Shown here in pieces: positions 21,282 to 29,332 of a stretch of 64,000 nucleotides of DNA (within the stretch, counting starts at the first letter, position 1; the number at the start of each line of letters is the position of its first letter). Position numbers and translations under genes: made by a program. The stretch is from Azospira oryzae (GTDB taxonomy: Bacteria; Pseudomonadota; Gammaproteobacteria; Burkholderiales; Rhodocyclaceae): positions 682,001-746,000 of the forward strand of contig NZ_SHKM01000001.1 of assembly GCF_004217225.1 (NCBI RefSeq). Direction: 5' to 3'. The notes beneath the pieces were generated by a model. That model ran no database searches. It was not told the DNA's origin and was given only the letters and a program-made list of their open reading frames with translations.

Positions 21282-21944
21282 ATGCTTGCCCCGACCCAGA
21301 CCTTTTCCACCGACTGTACCGATTGTCCCCGCCTGGCCGCCCATCTGGCCGCCATCCGCCAGCGGGACCCGGACTGGCATGCCCGCCCGGTGCCGTCCTT
21401 CGGCAGCCTGGAATCCCGCCTGCTGGTGGTGGGCCTGGGCCCCGGGGAACGGGGTGCCAACCGCACCGGTCGGCCGTTTACCGGCGACATCGCCGGGGAG
21501 CTGCTCTATCCCTCCCTGCACAAGTTCGGCTTCGCCACCGAGGCCTGGCCCCTCAATGCGGAAGGGTGGGCCAATACGGGCCTGGAGCTGAAGGACTGCC
21601 GCATCACCAACGCGGTGCGCTGCCTGCCGCCCCAGAACAAGCCCCTGCCGGTGGAAATCCGCCAGTGCAACGACTACCTGGGCCAGGAAATCGCCAGCAT
21701 GCCCAACCTGCAGGCCATCCTCATCCTGGGCGCCGTGGCCCACCAGGCGGTGCTGCGCACCTTCGGCCTGAAGGTGAAGGACTACCCCTTCGGCCATGCC
21801 GTGCGCCATGTGCTGCCCGGCGGTGTGGAGACGTTCACCAGCTACCACTGCAGCGGCTACAACACCCGCACCGGGCGCCTCACCACCGAGGGCTTCGAGG
21901 CCGTGGTGGGCGCCATCCGCGACAAGCTGGACCGGCTCGGCTGA
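21282..21944 (+). CDS. Family 5 uracil-DNA glycosylase (UDGb)
   Basis: The 220-residue protein removes uracil, and often hypoxanthine, from DNA. GLGPGERGANRTGRPFTGD is the family 5 motif A, and motif B is near TSYHCSGYNTRTG. Cys12 and Cys15 (DCTDCPRL) with later cysteines fit the 4Fe-4S cluster of families 4 and 5. The frame is open far upstream (20115), but that is antisense to earP; ATG at 21282 is the natural start. It ends 7 bases before uvrC. Confidence 0.9.
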   Translation: MLAPTQTFSTDCTDCPRLAAHLAAIRQRDPDWHARPVPSFGSLESRLLVVGLGPGERGANRTGRPFTGDIAGELLYPSLHKFGFATEAWPLNAEGWANTGLELKDCRITNAVRCLPPQNKPLPVEIRQCNDYLGQEIASMPNLQAILILGAVAHQAVLRTFGLKVKDYPFGHAVRHVLPGGVETFTSYHCSGYNTRTGRLTTEGFEAVVGAIRDKLDRLG

Positions 21945-21951
21945 GGACGCC

Positions 21952-23802
21952 ATGAGCGAGTCTCCGGAAGCAACGGCCCCGGCGGCCGGGCCGGCAGCGC
22001 CGGCCTTCGACGCCAAGACCTTCCTGGCGACCCTGACGGACCTGCCGGGGGTCTATCGCATGCTCGACGCCGAGGGCAAGGTGCTCTATGTCGGCAAGGC
22101 GAAGAACCTGAAGAAGCGCGTTTCGTCCTATTTCCAGCGCACCGTTTCCAGCCCCCGCATCGCTCTCATGGTGAGCCGCATCTGCGGCATCGACACCACC
22201 GTGACCCGCTCCGAGGCCGAGGCCCTGCTGCTGGAAAACAACCTCATCAAGAGCCTGGACCCGCCCTTCAACATCCTCTTCCGGGACGACAAGTCCTACC
22301 CCTATGTGCAGCTGACCCGGGATCAATTCCCGCGCCTGGCCTTCTTCCGCGGCGCCCCGGACCGCAAGGCCGACTACTACGGCCCCTTCCCGGCAGCCTC
22401 GGTGGTGCGGGACTCCATCCACCTGCTGCAGAAGACCTTCCACCTGCGCACCTGCGAGGATTCGGTCTTCGCCAACCGCTCCCGGCCCTGTCTGCTGTAC
22501 CAGATCCACCGCTGCAGCGGTCCCTGCGTCGGCCTTATCTCCGCCGAGGATTACGCCAAGGACGTGCAGCTGGCCGCCATGTTCCTCAAGGGCAAGCAGC
22601 ACGAGGTGATCCAGCGCCTGACCGAAGCCATGGAACAGGCCTCCATGGCCCTGGCCTTCGAACAGGCCGCGGTGCTGCGGGACCGCATCCAGGGCCTGCG
22701 CCGCATCCAGGAAAAACAGTACGTGGACAGCGGCCGCGACGAGGATGCGGACGTGGTGGTGGCGGTGCAGGAGTCGGGCATGCTCTGCCTCAACCTGGCC
22801 ATGATCCGCGGCGGCCAGCACCTGGGCGACAAGCCCCTGTTTCCCAAGAATGCGGCGGATTGCGAGCCGGCCGAGGCCATCGCCGCCTTCCTCGACCAGC
22901 ATTACCGGGAACATCCCATTCCCGCCCGCATCCTGGTCAATGTGCCGCCGGCGGACGAAGAGGCGGCCGAGAGCCTGGCGGCCCTGGCCGAGCGGCCGGT
23001 GCCGATCCAGGAACCGCGCCAGACGGCCCACCGCATGTGGGTGGAAATGGCGGTGCAGAACGCCCGCATCGCCATCGCCTCGCGCCGGGCCACCCTGTCC
23101 ATGCAGGGACAGCGCCTGGAAGCCCTGCAGGAAGCCCTGGGCCTGGCGGAGCTGCCGCAGCGCATCGAGTGCTTCGACATCAGCCACACCCAGGGTGAAG
23201 CCACCGTGGCCTCCTGCGTGGTGTACCAGGGCAACGGCATGCGCAAGTCCGAATACCGGCGCTACAACATCCGCGACATCCAGAAGGGCGACGACTACGC
23301 CGCCATGCGCCAGGCCGTCTCCCGGCGCTACGACAAGGTGGCGGTGGGGGAGGGCGTCTGTCCGGACCTGATCCTCATCGACGGCGGCAAGGGCCAGGTC
23401 GGCGTCGCCTACAGCGCCCTGGAGGAACTGGGGCTGACCCATGTGCCCATGATCGGCGTCGCCAAAGGCGTGGAGCGCAAGGTCGGGCTGGAACAACTGA
23501 TCTTTCCCGACGGGCGAAAGCCGTTACAATTGCCCTCGACACACCCGGCCTTGCACCTGATCCAGGAAATCCGCGACGAGTCCCACCGTTTCGCCGTTTC
23601 CGGACACCGCGCCCAGCGCGGCAAGGCCCGCAGGACTTCGACCCTGGAGGAAATCCCCGGGGTCGGCCCGACCCGGCGCAAGGCCCTGATCGCCCATTTC
23701 GGCGGACTCCAGGGCATCGCCGGCGCAAGCGTGGACCGGCTGGCCGAAGTGCCTGGCATCAGTCGGGATCTGGCGGAACGAATCTATTCGGCGTTGCACT
23801 GA
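21952..23802 (+). CDS. uvrC: Excinuclease ABC subunit C
   Basis: UvrC makes both incisions in nucleotide excision repair. The 616-residue product has the GIY-YIG domain (LPGVYRMLDAEGKVLYVGKA), Cys-containing linker, UVR motif (LAFEQAAVLRDRIQGL), RNase H-like nuclease domain (ECFDISHTQGE, LILIDGGKGQ) and C-terminal helix-hairpin-helix repeats (IPGVGPTRRKALIAHFGG). The N-terminus has an Ala/Pro-rich extension. pgsA starts at the base after its stop. Confidence 0.97.
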   Translation: MSESPEATAPAAGPAAPAFDAKTFLATLTDLPGVYRMLDAEGKVLYVGKAKNLKKRVSSYFQRTVSSPRIALMVSRICGIDTTVTRSEAEALLLENNLIKSLDPPFNILFRDDKSYPYVQLTRDQFPRLAFFRGAPDRKADYYGPFPAASVVRDSIHLLQKTFHLRTCEDSVFANRSRPCLLYQIHRCSGPCVGLISAEDYAKDVQLAAMFLKGKQHEVIQRLTEAMEQASMALAFEQAAVLRDRIQGLRRIQEKQYVDSGRDEDADVVVAVQESGMLCLNLAMIRGGQHLGDKPLFPKNAADCEPAEAIAAFLDQHYREHPIPARILVNVPPADEEAAESLAALAERPVPIQEPRQTAHRMWVEMAVQNARIAIASRRATLSMQGQRLEALQEALGLAELPQRIECFDISHTQGEATVASCVVYQGNGMRKSEYRRYNIRDIQKGDDYAAMRQAVSRRYDKVAVGEGVCPDLILIDGGKGQVGVAYSALEELGLTHVPMIGVAKGVERKVGLEQLIFPDGRKPLQLPSTHPALHLIQEIRDESHRFAVSGHRAQRGKARRTSTLEEIPGVGPTRRKALIAHFGGLQGIAGASVDRLAEVPGISRDLAERIYSALH

Positions 23803-24378
23803 ATGCCCTTCAACATACCTATCCTTCTCACCTGGCTGCGCATCGTCCTGATCCCCCTGCTGATCGGCATCTACTACGTGCCCGAATCCTGGGCCAGCCT
23901 GCAGGAGCGCAACCTGATCGCCACCCTGGTCTTCGTCGTGGCCGGCCTCACCGACTGGTTCGACGGCTATCTGGCCCGGGCCCTCAACCAGACTTCGGCC
24001 TTCGGCGCCTTCCTCGATCCGGTGGCGGACAAGCTGATGGTGGCCACGGCCCTCATCATGCTGGTGCAGCTGGATCGCACCAACGCGGTCATCGCCGCCG
24101 TCATCATCGGCCGGGAAATCACCATTTCCGCCCTGCGCGAGTGGATGGCCCAGATCGGCGCCTCGAAAAGCGTGGCCGTGTCCATGATCGGCAAGATCAA
24201 GACCACCGCCCAGATGGCCGCCATTCCCCTGCTGTTGCTGCAGGAGCCGGTGGCCGGCATCGACGTCATGGCCGCCGGTACGTGGTTGATTTATATCGCC
24301 GCCGTGCTGACCCTGTGGTCCATGGGTTACTACATGCGCATGGCCTGGCCGCAAATCGTCCAGCACGCGGAAAAATAA
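23803..24378 (+). CDS. pgsA: CDP-diacylglycerol-glycerol-3-phosphate 3-phosphatidyltransferase
   Basis: PgsA makes phosphatidylglycerophosphate in the inner membrane. The 191-residue multi-pass protein has the CDP-alcohol phosphotransferase motif in TDWFDGYLARAL with the following GAFLDPVADKL. Its ATG is directly after the uvrC stop, and tRNA genes follow. uvrC-pgsA-tRNA-Gly is a common proteobacterial arrangement. Confidence 0.96.
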   Translation: MPFNIPILLTWLRIVLIPLLIGIYYVPESWASLQERNLIATLVFVVAGLTDWFDGYLARALNQTSAFGAFLDPVADKLMVATALIMLVQLDRTNAVIAAVIIGREITISALREWMAQIGASKSVAVSMIGKIKTTAQMAAIPLLLLQEPVAGIDVMAAGTWLIYIAAVLTLWSMGYYMRMAWPQIVQHAEK

Positions 24379-24395
24379 TTGCCGTCGCAGAACTG

Positions 24396-24423
24396 TTGAC
24401 AGGCCCGCGAAAGGCCTTATAAT
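24396..24423 (+). promoter_or_regulatory. Sigma-70 promoter of the tRNA-Gly/Cys operon
   Basis: Consensus TTGACA (24396-24401) and consensus TATAAT (24418-24423) are 16 bases apart, about 37 bases before the first tRNA. It is the clearest promoter in the window. Confidence 0.85.
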
Positions 24424-24459
24424 GCGGACCTCGTTGATTGCAGCACTGATCAACACGAC

Positions 24460-24535
24460 GCGGGAATAGCTCAGTTGGTAGAGCGCAACCTTGCCAAGGT
24501 TGAGGTCGAGAGTTCGAGACTCTTTTCCCGCTCCA
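24460..24535 (+). tRNA. tRNA-Gly(GCC), copy 1
   Basis: A 76-base cloverleaf with 7-bp acceptor stem, anticodon GCC in CTTGCCAAG, TTCGAGA T-loop and encoded CCA. It is identical to copy 3 at 24802. Confidence 0.97.
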
Positions 24536-24587
24536 GAATTCCAGGAGAGAGCTGACCGCTTTCTTCAGCAGCAGTAAGAATGTTTCT

Positions 24588-24661
24588 GGCGCGATAGCAA
24601 AGCGGTTATGCACCGGATTGCAAATCCGTGTAGGTCGGTTCGACTCCGGCTCGCGCCTCCA
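24588..24661 (+). tRNA. tRNA-Cys(GCA)
   Basis: A 74-base cloverleaf with anticodon GCA in ATTGCAAAT, GGCGCGA/TCGCGCC acceptor stem and encoded CCA. It lies between glycine copies 1 and 2. Confidence 0.97.
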
Positions 24662-24677
24662 GGTTGAAAAGTAATAC

Positions 24678-24753
24678 GCGGGAGTAGCTCAGTTGGTAGA
24701 GCGCAACCTTGCCAAGGTTGAGGTCGAGAGTTCGAGACTCTTCTCCCGCTCCA
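24678..24753 (+). tRNA. tRNA-Gly(GCC), copy 2
   Basis: Same as copies 1 and 3 except for one compensatory pair at the base of the acceptor stem: A-T becomes G-C (GCGGGAG/CTCCCGC). Anticodon GCC; CCA encoded. Confidence 0.97.
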
Positions 24754-24801
24754 GTTTCACCAAGGCCGGATCGATGTCCGGCCGGCAGTAAAAAGCTTCA
24801 T

Positions 24802-24877
24802 GCGGGAATAGCTCAGTTGGTAGAGCGCAACCTTGCCAAGGTTGAGGTCGAGAGTTCGAGACTCTTTTCCCGCTCCA
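24802..24877 (+). tRNA. tRNA-Gly(GCC), copy 3
   Basis: A 76-base cloverleaf identical to copy 1, with anticodon GCC and encoded CCA. It is the last tRNA of this operon, followed six bases later by an intrinsic terminator. Confidence 0.97.
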
Positions 24878-24882
24878 AATTG

Positions 24883-24915
24883 AAAAGGGCAGTGCGCAAG
24901 CACTGCCCTTTTTGC
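24883..24915 (+). terminator. Terminator of the tRNA operon
   Basis: A 13-bp stem (24883-24895 with 24900-24912), 4-base loop and T-run closely follow the last tRNA-Gly. Confidence 0.88.
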
Positions 24916-25015
24916 ATTCAGGCTCCCGCCGCAGCTTTTCCCCGGGCCGATTCTCTTCCCGCACTTTCCCGTTGCATCATCTACAGTTAGGTAGACGCGT
25001 CGGCGGGAGTCTCCC

Positions 25016-25219
25016 ATGGGCATCAAACCGATCAGCAACGGCAATATGTTCGCCATCGTGGCGCGCACCAATCTGGCCGCCAGATTGGGATTGCAGTCCC
25101 AGCCCGCGGCACCGGTCGCCGGCGACAAGGGCGACAGTCAGAACCCGGCCCAAGCGCCGTCTCCCGTCGTCAACGGGCAAGGGCAGGTGACCGGCAGGAT
25201 CATCGATACCCAGGCCTGA
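25016..25219 (+). CDS. Small hypothetical protein
   Basis: A 67-residue ORF between the two tRNA groups, with GGGAG six bases before the ATG and strongly G/C-biased third codon positions, which favours real coding. The product is soluble-looking, Gln/Pro/Ala-rich in the middle, with no membrane segment or motif I recognise. The ORF on the opposite strand overlapping tRNA-Leu is less likely. Confidence 0.5.
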   Translation: MGIKPISNGNMFAIVARTNLAARLGLQSQPAAPVAGDKGDSQNPAQAPSPVVNGQGQVTGRIIDTQA

Positions 25220-25267
25220 AAGCCTCGCCGTTTGGCGTTCTGGCTGCCCCGCCCGGCGGGAAGCCGC

Positions 25268-25273
25268 TATAAT
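25268..25273 (+). promoter_or_regulatory. -10 element for tRNA-Leu
   Basis: A perfect TATAAT lies 16 bases before the tRNA. No convincing -35 is seen at the usual distance. Confidence 0.5.
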
Positions 25274-25289
25274 CCTGCCTTTCGCATCC

Positions 25290-25374
25290 GCCCGGGTGGT
25301 GAAATTGGTATACACAGCGGACTTAAAATCCGCCGCCGCAAGGCTTACGGGTTCAAGTCCCGTCCCGGGCACCA
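25290..25374 (+). tRNA. tRNA-Leu(UAA)
   Basis: An 85-base class II tRNA with a long variable arm, GCCCGGG/CCCGGGC acceptor stem, anticodon TAA in ACTTAAAAT and encoded CCA. The DUF1178 gene begins 17 bases after it, so the two may share a transcript. Confidence 0.97.
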
Positions 25375-25391
25375 CGACGCCTGGCACCCAA

Positions 25392-25832
25392 TTGATCATC
25401 TTTGAACTCTCCTGCGAGCAGGAGCACCGCTTTGAAGGCTGGTTCCGATCCGCCGAGGACTATCAGTCCCAGCAGGAACGGGGCCTGGTCACCTGTCCCC
25501 ACTGCAATTCCCACCAGATCCGCAAGATCCCGGCCGGCATCCACCTGGCTCAGGGCGGTGAAGGGGCGGCGCCGGCGGCTGAGGCTCCGCCTGCGACCGT
25601 GGAGACCTCCCTTTCGCCTCTGACTGCCTATCGCCAGGTGGTGGATTTCCTCATGAGCGTCAGCGACGATGTGGGCTCGGCCTTTGCCGAGGAGGCCCGC
25701 AAGATGCACAACGAGGAAGCACCCCGGCGCTCCATCCGGGGCCAGGCTTCGGACGAGGAATTCGCCGAACTGGAGGAGGAGGGGATCGGCGTCTTCCGCC
25801 TGCCCCTGCCGAAAAAGGAAGACCTCAATTGA
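25392..25832 (+). CDS. DUF1178 zinc-ribbon-like protein
   Basis: The 146-residue product starts LIIFELSCEQEHRFEGWF, matching the DUF1178 N-terminus, with a CPHC pair at TCPHCNSHQIRK and a conserved C-terminal EARKMHNEEAPRRSIRGQAS segment. The only sensible start is TTG at 25392, because the frame upstream runs into tRNA-Leu. No good Shine-Dalgarno is visible. Molecular role unknown; the cysteines suggest zinc binding. Confidence 0.85.
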   Translation: MIIFELSCEQEHRFEGWFRSAEDYQSQQERGLVTCPHCNSHQIRKIPAGIHLAQGGEGAAPAAEAPPATVETSLSPLTAYRQVVDFLMSVSDDVGSAFAEEARKMHNEEAPRRSIRGQASDEEFAELEEEGIGVFRLPLPKKEDLN

Positions 25833-26104
25833 TCGTCACCAATCAGGCCCTGACCATGGCCGTGGTGATTCGCCACGACGGCCAGCAGGTGACCCTGGTG
25901 CCCATGCGCAGCGGCAAGCTGACGGCCCAGCGGCTCCTGGCCAGCCAGTTCAACCATGACTGGCAGACTTTCGATTATCCCCTGGAAAAGGCGGTGCAGA
26001 GCTTTCTCGCCCACGCCCGGGACCATGGCGCCTCGAAGGAAGTCCTGAACGGCCTGGAGCGCCTGGCCAAGCGGGACCAGGACGTGGTGGCGAGCCTGTT
26101 CTAG
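25829..26104 (+). CDS. Small hypothetical protein coupled to DUF1178
   Basis: A 91-residue soluble protein, with no membrane segment and no motif I recognise. It starts at TTG 25829 overlapping the DUF1178 stop (TTGA) with AAGGAAG upstream; ATG at 25856 is an alternative. The tight overlap suggests co-translation with DUF1178. It converges on the minus-strand nosD gene six bases later. Confidence 0.7.
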   Translation: MIVTNQALTMAVVIRHDGQQVTLVPMRSGKLTAQRLLASQFNHDWQTFDYPLEKAVQSFLAHARDHGASKEVLNGLERLAKRDQDVVASLF

Positions 26105-26110
26105 GGCGTC

Positions 26111-27346
26111 TCAGCTCTTGCCGCGCAGGATGCGCGGTTTCGGGTCCTGCAGGATCAGGGTGGGGTGGGAGAAGGGCGCCAGCCTTTCCAGGAAGTCCAG
26201 CATCTCCAGCACCGGCGAATTGCGGAAGAAACGGGCCGCCGGCGTGTCCATCCAGATGCGGTCGGCGTAGGCGTAAATCTCGTGGGGGGTGTCGCCCCAG
26301 CCGTCGCCGTTGCGGTCGAACCCCTGATAGTCGTCCCAGTAGTTGCCCAGCCAGAAGTCGTTCTGCTGATCCCCCGCATTGCTGGCCATGACCTGCCACA
26401 GATTGTTCTCGAAGCGGTTGGCGATGGCGATGTGGCCGCCCCGTTCGCCGTAGAAATTGACCCCGGTGACGTTGTGGGCCAGGCGGTTGCGGTGCAGGAC
26501 GATGCGGTTGAGGGGATGGGAAGGGGAGTCGGCCATGATGCCGACGGCGCAATGGATGATGTCGTTGTCTTCCACCAGGATGGCCGCCGTCTCCTTCAGG
26601 GCGATGCCGGCGCCGGAGGCGTCCATGGCGTGCAGGACCCGGTTGCGGCGCAGGATGGCGCCTTCCGAATTCATGATGACGATGCCGGTGGAGTTGCGCT
26701 CCAGCACGTTGTCCTCGATGCGGCTGCGGTTGGCGAAGAGGAAGTTCATGCCGCGCCGGCTGTCCCGGATGGTGTTGCGGCGGAAGTGGTTGCGCGGGGC
26801 GTTGGTGATGGTCAGGTCCCGGGTCTGGGCAATGTCGTTATCCTCGATCAGGTTGCCGGCGCTGTACCACAGGCGCAGGGCATCGCCCCGGTCGGCCGAA
26901 TCCACGTTGAAGGAGCGGATGCGGTTGCGGCGCAGGATGTTGTGGTCCGACTGCTTGAGGGAAATGCCGAAGAGGCTGGCCTCGATCACGTTGCCTTCGA
27001 TCAGGTTGCCGTGGCCTTCGATGCTGATGGCCGCATCCAGCTGGTCGTGGGAATCGCCGCTGCCCACCAGGCGCAGTCCCTTGAGGCTGGCGCCGCTGGC
27101 CCTGAGACTGAGGATGGTGCCGTGGCCACCGTTGTCGATGGTCACCTTGCCCTTGCCGTCCACATGCAGGGGCTTGTCGATGCGTACCGGCCCGGCATAG
27201 ACGCCCGGTGGCGGCACCAGGACGCCACCGGCGGGAGTGGCGTCGATCCAGGGTTGCAGGGGAGGGAGCGGAGCCGCCGTCGCGGTCGTGGCGGCCAGTA
27301 GCAGCGCGGCCAGCCACAGGCAGGGGCAACGGCGGAGAAATCTCAT
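26111..27346 (-). CDS. nosD: NosD-like periplasmic beta-helix protein
   Basis: NosD is a periplasmic accessory of nitrous-oxide reductase maturation. The 411-residue product has a signal peptide ending near TATAAP (about residue 25) and a run of right-handed beta-helix (CASH) repeats with recurring LIEDNDI / ILRRNR / RIEDNVLERN turns. ATG at 27346 overlaps the dnaQ stop (ATGA). No nosZ, nosF or nosY is in the window, so the exact substrate is open; it could be a related carbohydrate-binding/sugar-hydrolysis domain protein. Confidence 0.8.
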   Translation of the reverse strand: MRFLRRCPCLWLAALLLAATTATAAPLPPLQPWIDATPAGGVLVPPPGVYAGPVRIDKPLHVDGKGKVTIDNGGHGTILSLRASGASLKGLRLVGSGDSHDQLDAAISIEGHGNLIEGNVIEASLFGISLKQSDHNILRRNRIRSFNVDSADRGDALRLWYSAGNLIEDNDIAQTRDLTITNAPRNHFRRNTIRDSRRGMNFLFANRSRIEDNVLERNSTGIVIMNSEGAILRRNRVLHAMDASGAGIALKETAAILVEDNDIIHCAVGIMADSPSHPLNRIVLHRNRLAHNVTGVNFYGERGGHIAIANRFENNLWQVMASNAGDQQNDFWLGNYWDDYQGFDRNGDGWGDTPHEIYAYADRIWMDTPAARFFRNSPVLEMLDFLERLAPFSHPTLILQDPKPRILRGKS

Positions 27347-28062
27347 GCGGCGGGAGGCTCGGCCGGGGGCGGCGCCCACAGGCACTTGCCCTTGCTTTCC
27401 TTGTTGATGCCGGCCAGCACCTGCTCGTGGGCGGCCAGCTCTTCGATGCTGGCCCGCAGGACCCGGGTGGGGCGGCGCTGGCCCGTGCTCATGGCGATTT
27501 CCGCGGCGGCGGCCGGTGCCTGGCCCAGGTCGATCATCAGGCTTTCCTGACCCCGGGTCATGGCTACATAGACTTCGGCCAGAATCTCCGCATCGAGCAA
27601 GGCGCCGTGCAGGGTGCGGTGGGAGTTGTCCACCTCGTAGCGGTCGCACAGGGCGTTGAGGTTGTTCTTCTTGCCCGGGTGCATCTCCTTGGCCATCTTC
27701 AGGGTGTCCACCACCCCGGAGCAGACCTCGCCGACGGGCGGCAGCTTGAGGCGGGCCAGCTCGGCATTGAGGAAGCCCACGTCGAAGGCCGCGTTGTGGA
27801 TCACCAGTTCGGCGCCGCGGATGAAGTCGAGGAACTCGGCGGCGATGGCGGCGAACTTGGGCTTGTCCGCCAGGAATTCCAGGCTGATGCCGTGCACCGC
27901 CTGGGCGCCTTCGTCGATGGCCCGTTCCGGGTTGATGTACTTGTGGAAATGGCGGTTGGTGAGACGGCGGTTGACCATCTCCACCCCGGCCACTTCGATG
28001 ATGCGGTGCCCCTGCTTGTGCTCCAGGCCCGTGGTTTCCGTATCTAGAAATATCTGACGCAT
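27343..28062 (-). CDS. dnaQ: DNA polymerase III epsilon subunit (proofreading exonuclease)
   Basis: DnaQ provides 3'-5' proofreading in the replicase. The 239-residue DEDDh exonuclease has Asp7/Glu9 in FLDTETTGLE, the second Asp in HNAAFDVGFLNAEL, and the His/Asp pair in HGALLDAEILAEVY. ATG at 28062 gives MRQIFLDTETTG and has GGAAACG upstream; an ATG at 28083 is less likely. It lies in the classic methyltransferase-rnhA-dnaQ order and overlaps nosD. Confidence 0.97.
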   Translation of the reverse strand: MRQIFLDTETTGLEHKQGHRIIEVAGVEMVNRRLTNRHFHKYINPERAIDEGAQAVHGISLEFLADKPKFAAIAAEFLDFIRGAELVIHNAAFDVGFLNAELARLKLPPVGEVCSGVVDTLKMAKEMHPGKKNNLNALCDRYEVDNSHRTLHGALLDAEILAEVYVAMTRGQESLMIDLGQAPAAAAEIAMSTGQRRPTRVLRASIEELAAHEQVLAGINKESKGKCLWAPPPAEPPAA

Positions 28063-28133
28063 GACGTTTCCGATGTTAGGCAAGGGCGGCCGGTTTATCT
28101 GCCGCCTAGATCAAATCCGTTGAATATGGGGCT

Positions 28134-28586
28134 TCAGGCGCTCTGGCGCAGGTCCTCGATGCCCCGGTTGGCCAGCTCGTCGGCCCGTTCGTTGCCCGGA
28201 TTGCCAGCATGGCCCTTGACCCAGGTCCACTCCACCTGGAACTGTCTGGCCAGAACGTCCAGCTCCTGCCACAGGTCCGCGTTCTTCACCGGCTTCTTGT
28301 CGGCGGTGCGCCAGCCGTTGCGCTTCCAGTTGTGGATCCAGGCGCTGATGCCTTGCTGCACGTACTTGGAGTCGGTGTACAGCTTCACCGGCACCGGCCG
28401 CTTCAGGGCCTCCAGGGCGCGGATGACGGCAGTCAGCTCCATGCGGTTGTTGGTGGTGTCCCGTTCGCCGCCCCACAGCTCCTTCTCGTGGGCGCCGGCG
28501 CGCATGAAGACGCCCCAGCCGCCCGGCCCCGGATTGCCCTTGCAGGCGCCGTCGGCATAGATTTCCACAGTTGCCTCATTGGCCAT
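28134..28586 (-). CDS. rnhA: Ribonuclease HI
   Basis: RNase HI cleaves RNA in RNA-DNA hybrids. The 150-residue product has all four acidic residues in context: [33 protein letters not shown], and GNERADELA with WVKGHAGN. It overlaps the upstream methyltransferase gene by 11 bases. Confidence 0.97.
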   Translation of the reverse strand: MANEATVEIYADGACKGNPGPGGWGVFMRAGAHEKELWGGERDTTNNRMELTAVIRALEALKRPVPVKLYTDSKYVQQGISAWIHNWKRNGWRTADKKPVKNADLWQELDVLARQFQVEWTWVKGHAGNPGNERADELANRGIEDLRQSA

Positions 28587-29304
28587 TGTCGTTCGCTTCC
28601 TTCTGAGTGATGGGCGCCAGGGCCTTGGCCCGCGCCTTGCGTTCTTTCCAGGCCGGCAGCACCAGGCGCATGCCCGGCACCCGCTTCACCGCCCGCAGCA
28701 GGTAGGTGCCGCCGGCAAACCCCCACCAGCGGTCGCCGGCCGGCTCCATGAAGTGGCAGCGCTGCAGCCATTTGCTTTGTTCGAAGGGCGGGGCGTAGCA
28801 GCCGAAATTGCCCCGGTCCACCTCGAAGCCCAGCAGGGCCAGCCAGTCCTTCAGGCGCAGCACCGAGAGATAGTTGCCGTTCCAGGGGAAGAGTCCCTCC
28901 CGCTGGCCCGGCAGGTAGCGGCGCAGGCCCCACAGGGAAAGGGGGTTGAAACCGGCGATGACCACCTGGCCTTCGGGAATCAGCACCCGCTCCACCTCCC
29001 GCAGCATCTGGTGCGGGTCCGGCAGGAATTCCAGGACATGGGGCAAAACCACCAGATCGAGGGAAGCGCTGGCGAAGGGCAGTTGGCGCAGGTCGCAGCG
29101 CACATCCACCAGGCCGGACTCGCCGGCCTTCAGGCGCAGGGGAATGCGGTTGTCCCGCAGGTAGTCCACCTGGGGCAGGCCCAGCTGCAGGGCGTGGAAG
29201 CCGAAGATGTCCGCCACCAGGGCGTCGATCTTGGTCTGCTCCCATTCGAGTACGTAGCTCCCCTGGGGGGATTGCAGCCAGGCATCGAGTCCGGGAATTG
29301 ACAT
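28576..29304 (-). CDS. SAM-dependent methyltransferase (YafS-like)
   Basis: The 242-residue protein has the class I fold signature region [20 protein letters not shown] and [19 protein letters not shown], typical of the YafS-type methyltransferase found next to rnhA and gloB. A classical Gly-rich SAM loop is not obvious. ATG at 29304 (MSIPGLDAW) is preferred over one at 29400. Substrate unknown. The start codon lies back-to-back with gloB. Confidence 0.85.
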   Translation of the reverse strand: MSIPGLDAWLQSPQGSYVLEWEQTKIDALVADIFGFHALQLGLPQVDYLRDNRIPLRLKAGESGLVDVRCDLRQLPFASASLDLVVLPHVLEFLPDPHQMLREVERVLIPEGQVVIAGFNPLSLWGLRRYLPGQREGLFPWNGNYLSVLRLKDWLALLGFEVDRGNFGCYAPPFEQSKWLQRCHFMEPAGDRWWGFAGGTYLLRAVKRVPGMRLVLPAWKERKARAKALAPITQKEANDNGQ

Positions 29305-29332
29305 GGGAACGCGGTCCGCCAATAGTGCGTGT

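Noticed and set aside
20115-21944. 609-residue frame over earP and UDG
   Set aside because: Only the part from 21282 is UDG; the rest is antisense to earP and has no family features.
24460-24877. tRNA-Gly repeats as a possible CRISPR or direct-repeat array
   Set aside because: Each unit folds as a complete tRNA with anticodon and CCA.
26165-27301. 378-residue plus-strand frame opposite nosD
   Set aside because: Val/Asp/Gly-rich shadow of the beta-helix repeats on the other strand.
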